This document shows, in pieces, positions 52,086-57,608 of a DNA stretch of 57,608 nt. The notes under the pieces are model-generated. The model searched no databases and was not told where the DNA came from. It was given only the letters and a program-made list of their open reading frames with translations. The stretch is from an uncultured Finegoldia sp. (lineage in GTDB: Bacteria > Bacillota > Clostridia > Tissierellales > Peptoniphilaceae): assembly GCF_947252345.1 (NCBI RefSeq), contig NZ_CAMXVC010000005.1, positions 1 through 57,608 of the forward strand. The letters run 5' to 3'. The translations under genes and the position numbers were made by a program. Numbering within the stretch: the first letter of the stretch is position 1; every line of letters begins with the position of its first letter.

Positions 52086-52117
52086 CAATGTCACAAAATT
52101 ATTATTTTGTGACATTG
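52086..52117. repeat. Perfect 14-bp inverted repeat at the recombinase transcription start
   Basis: CAATGTCACAAAAT (52086-52099) and ATTTTGTGACATTG (52104-52117) are exact complements separated by TATT. The element begins 3 bases after the -10 of the recombinase gene on the minus strand, so it covers the start site and early leader. It has no T run on the gene's strand that would make it a terminator. It could be an operator, a leader hairpin or a recombinase binding site. Confidence 0.75.
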
Positions 52118-52119
52118 TT

Positions 52120-52148
52120 ATTTTATCAAAAACATCCTCTATTGTCAA
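52120..52148 (-). promoter_or_regulatory. Promoter of the tyrosine recombinase gene
   Basis: On the minus strand TTGACA (52148-52143), 17 bases, TAAAAT (52125-52120): near consensus. Confidence 0.8.
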
Positions 52149-52179
52149 AAAAAATAGCAAAATTTTTTGCTATTTTTTT
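52149..52179 (-). terminator. Terminator of the PHP-aminotransferase unit
   Basis: The palindrome around AAATAGCAAA and TTTGCTATTT gives a stem flanked by A and T runs, so it can act on either strand. On the minus strand it directly follows the aminotransferase stop and ends where the recombinase -35 begins. Confidence 0.82.
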
Positions 52180-53338
52180 ATAACTCATTTATGAATTTTT
52201 TTAAAATTGAAATTCCAAGCTTAATATCATCTATTTTTGTAGCGTAACTCATTCGAACGAAATTATCTTCACCGAATACAACTCCAGGTATCAATGCTAC
52301 ATTATAATAAGATAAAAGAAAATCACAAAAATCTAATGAGTTTTTGATAGTTGAATTAAAAAACTCATCTACTTTAATGAAAATATAAAAAGCTCCTTCT
52401 GGATATATATATTTTAAGTTCATATCATCTAATTTAGATGTTATATAATCTCTTCTTTTTTTAAATTCAATAATCATTTCATCGACTTCTTTTTTTTCAT
52501 TTTTTAAAGCAGCTATACCGGCTACTTGGCTTATTGTATTGGCATTTGATGTAATGTGACCTTGAAGTCTTTTAATGAGAGCAGCAATTTCATTATTGCT
52601 ACAAGAATAACCCAACCTGAATCCTGTCATGGCATAAGATTTAGAGAAACCATTTATTGTTATTGTTATATCGTTAATTTCGTCTGAAATTGATGCTATA
52701 CTAACATAATCCACGTCATATGATAATCTTTCGTATATTTCATCTGAAATTATATAAATATTATTTTTTACAGCCCAATTGCCAATTTCTGTCAATTCAT
52801 TTTTTGAATAAATAACACCAGTTGGATTAGAAGGATTATTTAATATTAAACATTTTGTTTTATCTGTTTTATATTTATCAAGTATCTTAACATCTATTTT
52901 ATATGAATCATTATATGGCAATATCACAGGGGTACAATCCGTTATTTTACACATTTCAGGATAGCTTAACCAATATGGAGATGGTATTAATACGTCATCA
53001 TTTCTATTAGTAATTGCAAACAATGAATTTACAATAGCTTGTTTTGCGCCTGTAGACACTACTATTGAATCCTTGGTACAGTTAATTTTATTAACATTTT
53101 TAAGTTTTTGACTTATTAATTCTCTAAGCTCAGATAAACCGCTGGTGTCTGTATATCTAACTATACTATTATCAAGAAAACTCATTGTTTCATTAATTAT
53201 ATATCGTGGCGTTTTAAAATCAGGTTCACCAACCGTAAAATTATAAATTCTACGTCCTTCTGATTTCATTCTGTTTATTTTTGCACTCAATTCTAAAGTT
53301 AGTGAAGGATTTATTCTATTCATTTTGTTTGATAACAT
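52178..53338 (-). CDS. Class I aminotransferase (aspartate aminotransferase-like)
   Basis: A 386-residue fold-type I PLP aminotransferase of the thermophilic or Bacillus AspC subgroup. Typical motifs: FTVGEPDFKTP (about 34-44), RYTDTSGLSELRE (61-73), NNPSNPTGVIY (167-177), SDEIYERLSYD (198-208), the PLP lysine Lys233 in NGFSKSYAMTGFRLGY, and Arg in the C-terminal FVRMSYAT substrate site. It probably moves amino groups between aspartate and 2-oxoglutarate; exact substrate is not certain. AAGGAG precedes ATG 53338. It overlaps the PHP gene by 23 bases. Confidence 0.93.
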   Translation of the reverse strand: MLSNKMNRINPSLTLELSAKINRMKSEGRRIYNFTVGEPDFKTPRYIINETMSFLDNSIVRYTDTSGLSELRELISQKLKNVNKINCTKDSIVVSTGAKQAIVNSLFAITNRNDDVLIPSPYWLSYPEMCKITDCTPVILPYNDSYKIDVKILDKYKTDKTKCLILNNPSNPTGVIYSKNELTEIGNWAVKNNIYIISDEIYERLSYDVDYVSIASISDEINDITITINGFSKSYAMTGFRLGYSCSNNEIAALIKRLQGHITSNANTISQVAGIAALKNEKKEVDEMIIEFKKRRDYITSKLDDMNLKYIYPEGAFYIFIKVDEFFNSTIKNSLDFCDFLLSYYNVALIPGVVFGEDNFVRMSYATKIDDIKLGISILKKFINEL

Positions 53339-54143
53339 AATTACTCCTTATTTCATGTAATGTGCTTATAGACTCAAAAATTTTTCGGTTGATAGAAAAA
53401 TGACCAAGTAAATATTGATTGTTATATTTTTTTCCGTGGCAATCACTTCCAGCGGTGTAAAGCAATTTTTTATTAATTGCTAAATTAAGATATTTTATTA
53501 TATCTGCAAAATTATGTTTTGAGTTTATAACTTCAATTCCATCAATTCCCATATCTATTATTTCATTTATTATTATATCATCATTTATTGTCACGGGATG
53601 CGCTAATATAGCAACACCAGAAGCTGATTTAATAGAGTCGATAATTTCTTTTATGGTAGTAAAATTCTTTTGGACATAGCATTTGCCATTTTCAGATAAA
53701 TACTTTTTAAATGCTTCATTTTTAGTCTTGCAAATTTTTATATCTACCAAATATTGAGCTAAGTTACTCCTCGAAAATATTTTTTCCTTACTGTAATTTA
53801 AAACGGCATTTTTGTCTATTAATATTCCAAGTTTGAAAAATTTTTCTTTGAAAACATCGATTCTTTTTTGTCTATCTATTCTTGCCAAATCTACGAGATT
53901 ATTTAAATTAGTATTAGAATTATCAACAAAATATCCTAGAATATGAATTTCTTTATTTTTATAACTAATTCCAAATTCGACAGACTTTATTATTTTAGAG
54001 TTATTAAATTTTAATTTGCTAACCAATACATCATGGTCGCTGATAGCAAAATTATCCAGATGGTATTTTTTTGAAATATTTATTATGTCTTCTATATTTA
54101 ATATTCCGTCACTCTCTGTGGAATGAATATGCATATCAATCAT
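53316..54143 (-). CDS. PHP-domain phosphoesterase (RnaAM/YciV-like)
   Basis: A 275-residue PHP protein: metal motifs DMHIHSTESDG (3-13), ISDHD (about 37-41), a Glu in the SVEF strand, AHPV (about 187-190) and AGSDCHG (about 237-243) are all kept. The closest characterised relatives hydrolyse 3',5'-nucleotide bisphosphates and trim 5' ends of small RNAs (RNase AM). ATG at 54143 follows GGAG; an upstream in-frame TTG at 54155 overlaps that site. It is separated from rny upstream by a hairpin, and a role in RNA or nucleotide turnover next to RNase Y is plausible. Confidence 0.88.
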   Translation of the reverse strand: MIDMHIHSTESDGILNIEDIINISKKYHLDNFAISDHDVLVSKLKFNNSKIIKSVEFGISYKNKEIHILGYFVDNSNTNLNNLVDLARIDRQKRIDVFKEKFFKLGILIDKNAVLNYSKEKIFSRSNLAQYLVDIKICKTKNEAFKKYLSENGKCYVQKNFTTIKEIIDSIKSASGVAILAHPVTINDDIIINEIIDMGIDGIEVINSKHNFADIIKYLNLAINKKLLYTAGSDCHGKKYNNQYLLGHFSINRKIFESISTLHEIRSNYVIKQNE

Positions 54144-54173
54144 AATTTTCTCCAAGTTTATTTACATATTAGA

Positions 54174-54199
54174 AGAAGGTCAACTAATGTTGACCTTCT
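54174..54199 (-). terminator. Hairpin after rny
   Basis: AGAAGGTCAAC (54174-54184) and GTTGACCTTCT (54189-54199) form an 11-base-pair stem with a TAAT loop. On the minus strand the following tract is only TCTAATATG, so it may slow or stabilise rather than fully stop transcription into the PHP gene. No promoter is seen before that gene. Confidence 0.65.
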
Positions 54200-54209
54200 A
54201 AGTTAATTC

Positions 54210-55748
54210 TTATTTAGCGTAATCTGATACCCTGTTTTCTCTGATAACATTAACTTTAATTTGTCCAGGATATTCTAATTCACTTTCAATTTTATGAGCT
54301 ATGTCTTTTGCTAATATAACCATAGAACTTTCATCTATAACATCTGGTTTAACCATAATTCTTAATTCTCTACCAGCTTGAATTGCAAAAGAACTATCAA
54401 TACCTTCAAATGAATTAGCAATTTCTTCAAGGTTCTCTAATCTTTGAATATAATTTTCCATTGATTCACGCCTTGCTCCAGGTCTTGCTGCTGATATAGC
54501 ATCAGAAGCTTGTACTAAAATAGATTCAATGCATGTAGGTTCAACATCACCATGATGTGATTCTATACAATTTATTACCTCTTTTGGTTCTTTGAATCTT
54601 TTAGCAACATTTACTCCTAGTTCCACGTGTGGACCTTCGATTTCATGATCTATAGCTTTGCCTATATCATGAAGCAAACCTCCACGCTTTGCTAATTTCA
54701 CGTTTACTCCTAACTCACTTGCAAGCATTCCAGCAATATTTGCTACTTCAATAGAATGTTTTAGAACATTTTGACCATAGCTTGTACGATAATGTAGTTT
54801 ACCAAGAATTTTAATTAATTCTGGATGTAAACCATGAACATTAGTTTCATCACAAGCTTCTTCACCTTTTTCTCTTATAGTGTTTTCGACTTCTTTTTTA
54901 GCCTTTTCAACCATTTCCTCAATTCTTGTAGGATGAATTCGACCATCAACAATAAGTTTTTCTAAGGCGATTCTAGCAACTTCTCTTCTAACAGGATCAA
55001 ATGCTGATAGTACAACTGCCTCAGGAGTATCATCAATTATTAAATCTACCCCAGTTAAAGTTTCAAAAGCCCTTATGTTTCTACCCTCACGTCCAATTAT
55101 TCTACCTTTCATATCATCATTTGGCAAATTGACAACAGATACTGTAGATTCAGCAACTTGGTCGGCAGCATATCTTTGAATTGAAGTACTAATTATTTCT
55201 CTTGCAAATTTTTCAGATTCTTCCTTAGTCTTTGATTCTATTTCTTTAATAATAGCAGCTTGTTCACGTATTGTTTCACTTTTTACTTTGTCAAGGACAA
55301 TATCTTTGGCCTCATCACTTGTTAAACCTGCAACTTTTTCCAATTCTAATTCTTTTTCTTCTATAATAGATTGGATTTGAAGTTGCATTTCGTCAGCTTT
55401 TTTTAATTCTGCATCTAATTTTTTGTGTTTTTTATCTAAAGATACACTTTTTCGCTCTAGATTTTCTTCTTTCGAGTTCAGTCTATCTTCTTGACGACTG
55501 ATTTCTTTTAAACGTGATTTATTATCACGATCCAAATCACTCTTCATCTTGAAGATTTCATCCTTAGCCTCAACTAAAAGTTCTTTTTTTCTAGTTTCTG
55601 CGTCCTTATTAGCATCTTCGATTATTTTAACAGCATAATCTTCAGCACTCTTAATTTTTTTCTCTGCCAAGCTTTTTCTTAACACAAAACCTATAACAAC
55701 TCCAAAAATCAAAGCCACTATGCAAATTATTAAAGATGTGGTGCTCAT
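54210..55748 (-). CDS. rny: Ribonuclease Y
   Basis: A 512-residue membrane-anchored endoribonuclease that starts mRNA decay in Firmicutes. It has an N-terminal membrane helix (4-22), a long coiled coil (about 25-195), a KH domain (GRIIGREGRNIRAFE, about 210-224) and an HD domain (LLHDIGKAIDHE, about 357-368) with the catalytic metal site. Length is close to the B. subtilis enzyme (520). ATG at 55748 follows AAGGGGGTG; an in-frame ATG seven codons upstream precedes that site. Confidence 0.97.
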   Translation of the reverse strand: MSTTSLIICIVALIFGVVIGFVLRKSLAEKKIKSAEDYAVKIIEDANKDAETRKKELLVEAKDEIFKMKSDLDRDNKSRLKEISRQEDRLNSKEENLERKSVSLDKKHKKLDAELKKADEMQLQIQSIIEEKELELEKVAGLTSDEAKDIVLDKVKSETIREQAAIIKEIESKTKEESEKFAREIISTSIQRYAADQVAESTVSVVNLPNDDMKGRIIGREGRNIRAFETLTGVDLIIDDTPEAVVLSAFDPVRREVARIALEKLIVDGRIHPTRIEEMVEKAKKEVENTIREKGEEACDETNVHGLHPELIKILGKLHYRTSYGQNVLKHSIEVANIAGMLASELGVNVKLAKRGGLLHDIGKAIDHEIEGPHVELGVNVAKRFKEPKEVINCIESHHGDVEPTCIESILVQASDAISAARPGARRESMENYIQRLENLEEIANSFEGIDSSFAIQAGRELRIMVKPDVIDESSMVILAKDIAHKIESELEYPGQIKVNVIRENRVSDYAK

Positions 55749-55815
55749 AAATACACCCCCTTTATTCAATTTTCAATATTCATTAAATAAATCTTTTGGA
55801 TAAATTTACTATTCT

Positions 55816-55844
55816 AGTGTATTACAAATAGAGTTGTCTGTCAA
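55816..55844 (-). promoter_or_regulatory. rny promoter
   Basis: On the minus strand TTGACA (55844-55839), 17 bases, TACACT (55821-55816). The predicted leader is about 60 bases. Confidence 0.8.
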
Positions 55845-55866
55845 TATTTAAAAATATAATATAAAT

Positions 55867-56529
55867 TTAAACAATATCTATTTTTGATGTATTATTTATA
55901 TTTGTAATTCTGTAATTAATATCTCCAATTTCTGAAAGATGTGGATTATGAGATATCATTATTATTTGCTTGCTATATTCTGAACTAATTTCATTAATAA
56001 AATTTGCAACATTATGAATATAATCCTCACTTACGTGTTTACATGGCTCATCTAAAATTATTGTACTTGCTAATTTTTTTTCATATAGCATAATAAATGA
56101 TATTCTCAAGGCTAAAGATACTATATCAACAACACCACCACCTCTTGCATCAACGATATCATATTTAAAAGGAACTACTTCTCCGTCAATATCAATATCC
56201 TCTTCAATAAAAAATTTTGCGGAAGGATTATTATTTTTTATAGTGATATCAATTTTAAAATTCATTTCTTTTTCAAAGATATAGCTTAAACATCTACTTA
56301 CTAAATTTTCTATTTGGTTTTTAGCTTGTTCACGTGAATATTCAGAAGTCTTATCGTAAAGTAATTTAATAATTTGCAATTTTTCAATTTCTTTTTGTGT
56401 TTTATCAATTTGATTTTGTCGAAGTTTTATTTCTTTTATTATACTATTTTTCAAAGATATCTCAGTGTTATATTTAAGTTTCATATTATCTAGAGACTCT
56501 TTTATTAATTCTAAATTAGTTTGTGTCAT
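55867..56529 (-). CDS. C-terminal half of a split Rad50/SMC-like ATPase
   Basis: A 220-residue protein that looks like the C-terminal arm and head of an SMC/Rad50/RecN-type ATPase without its N-terminal half. Residues 5-80 are coiled coil; the ABC-like signature region is ARGGGVVDIVSLALR (128-142), Walker B is STIILDEP (155-162) and the switch histidine is SHNPHLS (193-199). It has no Walker A. It overlaps the 79-residue gene upstream by 14 bases and has its own GAGG ribosome site, so this is a designed separate chain and not an evident frameshift. It should dimerise with the head encoded by the gene cut off at the contig end. Confidence 0.82.
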   Translation of the reverse strand: MTQTNLELIKESLDNMKLKYNTEISLKNSIIKEIKLRQNQIDKTQKEIEKLQIIKLLYDKTSEYSREQAKNQIENLVSRCLSYIFEKEMNFKIDITIKNNNPSAKFFIEEDIDIDGEVVPFKYDIVDARGGGVVDIVSLALRISFIMLYEKKLASTIILDEPCKHVSEDYIHNVANFINEISSEYSKQIIMISHNPHLSEIGDINYRITNINNTSKIDIV

Positions 56530-56755
56530 TAGAAAGTAATTCCTCGGCTTTTTTTAAATCATTTTCTATTTCAGATTTTAATCTTTTTATTTCGGTTTCA
56601 AGATTTTCGGGTTCAATATTTAATTCTTTTAATTGATTAAGTAATTCTTCTTTTTGCTTTTCCAAATTTTCAAGAGCAATTTCAGCCCTATTTTTATCTT
56701 CTTTTGCTTTTTCTAGTTTTTCTTTTATTATATTAAATCTTTCATTCGTATTCAT
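56516..56755 (-). CDS. Small coiled-coil protein of the split ATPase operon
   Basis: A 79-residue protein that is almost entirely a charged coiled coil (Lys/Glu/Leu heptads), with no cysteine and no catalytic motif. Start ATG at 56755 shares a base with the stop of the upstream gene (TAATG), with GGAGG about 12 bases before it; its end overlaps the downstream ATPase half by 14 bases. In a normal Rad50 chain this piece would sit just after the zinc hook, on the returning arm. It could be a linker subunit of the complex. No homologue is recognised. Confidence 0.72.
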   Translation of the reverse strand: MNTNERFNIIKEKLEKAKEDKNRAEIALENLEKQKEELLNQLKELNIEPENLETEIKRLKSEIENDLKKAEELLSNDTN

Positions 56756-57608
56756 TATTTCTTTAATTCCTCCATAATTTTACTTATGTGTTCTTCATCA
56801 ATTTCACTCAAACAAAATGGACATATCTTTTCTTTCAATAAGCACTGTTTATATTCTTTAATTAAATCATTTATGGAAAGTTGATGTTTTTTTATTAAGT
56901 CTGAAGTTTTATTGTATTCAATTTTTAGAAAATTATACTTATTATCAAGTTCAATAAGTTTTCTTAAAGTTAAAGAAAAATCATCTATTTTCTTTAAGTT
57001 GTTACTAACACTGTATACAAAGCGTTCTTTGCAGATTGTTTTATTAATTTGATTAATATCATTATTTAACGAACTTAAGGAACGATATAATGTAAATATC
57101 TCTAAAAACTTTTGCTTTTTTGAATCTATAGAATCAATAATCTTTGTTATTTCATTTATATTGTATATCTTGATTTTTAACTTATTTGAATAAATTGATT
57201 CACTTATTAATTTGTATTTTTCTCGGATTGTGATTAATTCGTTAAAACAATTAATAGAATTAGATATTTTATTTTTCAGAGCATAAATTGATTTTATATT
57301 TTTAAGTTCGTTCAATTTTGAATTATTATAATTATACTCTGATTCCAATTTTTTTTGTTTATCAAATATAGGACTTAGAAATTTTAAAGTAGTGATATTG
57401 TTAGAGAGTTTTTCAATTATTTTACTTAATGAATTTGTATCAGGAAGCTCTTTTAGAATACTATTGTTGTCTCGGATTTCTAATAAAATCTTTGAAAAAA
57501 TTATAAACAACTCTTCGTATATAATAGATTTTTTATAATTAGAAGTTAATTTGTTAATTATTTCTTCGAGTTCATCTAGTGTATTGAATTTTTCAAGATA
57601 TTTATGAC
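56755..57608 (-). CDS. N-terminal half of a split Rad50-like ATPase, partial (5' end off the contig)
   Basis: At least 283 residues, open to the window edge, so the N-terminus is missing. The visible part is Lys/Ile/Asn/Leu-rich and predicted helical with coiled-coil character. It ends with KICPFCLSEIDEEHISKIMEEL: the CxxC about 20 residues from the C-terminus is what a Rad50/SbcC zinc hook looks like. A Walker A would be expected in the missing part and cannot be checked. An in-frame TTG at 57510 is not the real start, because the frame continues upstream without a stop. Its stop overlaps the next gene's ATG. Confidence 0.75.
   Translation of the reverse strand, partial: HKYLEKFNTLDELEEIINKLTSNYKKSIIYEELFIIFSKILLEIRDNNSILKELPDTNSLSKIIEKLSNNITTLKFLSPIFDKQKKLESEYNYNNSKLNELKNIKSIYALKNKISNSINCFNELITIREKYKLISESIYSNKLKIKIYNINEITKIIDSIDSKKQKFLEIFTLYRSLSSLNNDINQINKTICKERFVYSVSNNLKKIDDFSLTLRKLIELDNKYNFLKIEYNKTSDLIKKHQLSINDLIKEYKQCLLKEKICPFCLSEIDEEHISKIMEELKK

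Noticed and set aside
51084..52179. Recombinase gene as part of a prophage or integrative element
   Set aside because: The neighbours are ordinary chromosomal genes (yneA, aminotransferase), with no excisionase, phage gene, tRNA or direct repeats seen.
56516..57510. The three ATPase pieces as one gene broken by sequencing errors
   Set aside because: Each internal start has a GGAGG or GAGG site at a workable distance and the overlaps are of the TAATG and 14-base type used for coupling. An error cannot be fully excluded, but independent genes fit better.

Overview
The window is one end of a contig from a very AT-rich, low-GC Gram-positive bacterium. PolC-type replicase, RNase Y, LexA/YneA, a YhaN/YhaO pair, LuxS, PASTA/PP2C signalling, strong GGAGG ribosome sites and frequent TTG/GTG starts all point to Bacillota. 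The overall gene set reminds me of an anaerobic coccus of the Peptoniphilaceae (Finegoldia-like), but that is an inference from memory and was not checked. Bases 1-52 are not genomic: they are a residual Illumina Nextera adapter, so the organism's DNA starts at 53. The other edge (57608) cuts a gene on the minus strand. No tRNA, rRNA, insertion sequence, prophage or CRISPR array was seen. No gap between genes exceeds 300 bases; the largest is about 215 bases (10205-10419).

Layout. 65-7135: a tiny membrane protein gene diverges from an operon encoding a PC4-like protein, a YhaO-YhaN (SbcD/SbcC-like) nuclease pair, a second metallophosphoesterase, a CYTH protein and topoisomerase I. 7252-10204: rpsB (with a hairpin leader), tsf, pyrH, frr, each section bounded by hairpins. 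10420-15926: a secreted NlpC/P60 wall hydrolase with WalR-like boxes, comEA, selD, an atypical response regulator, a cyclophilin and thymidine kinase. 15949-17531 (minus): rodA-luxS. 17607-19056: the base-excision pair nfo-nth. 19119-24681: a compact pyrBICFKDE operon for UMP synthesis. 24815-32687: uppS-cdsA-rseP-ispG-polC (dxr is absent from its usual place). 32721-39360: phoH-ybeY-(dgkA-PAP2 fusion)-cdd-era-recO-(glyS-like)-ppsR. 39444-41559: a PASTA pseudokinase followed by a PP2C phosphatase. 41604-49675: miaB-mutS-mutL-miaA-(YnbB-like). 49771-50884: divergent lexA and yneA with LexA boxes between them. 51084-57608 (minus): a tyrosine recombinase, an aspartate aminotransferase, a PHP phosphoesterase, RNase Y and a three-gene split Rad50/SMC-like ATPase running off the contig.

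Most of the region is conserved housekeeping, tightly packed with 1-30 base overlaps and stop codons buried in terminator stems. The unusual content is several degenerate or rebuilt versions of familiar proteins: a GlyS beta-subunit homologue in the glyQS position with no glyQ, a PASTA kinase without HRD/DFG motifs beside an intact PP2C, a response regulator lacking the acidic pair and the switch lysine, a PolC whose PHP domain has lost metal ligands, an undecaprenol kinase fused to a PAP2-like domain, and a Rad50-like ATPase divided over three overlapping genes.
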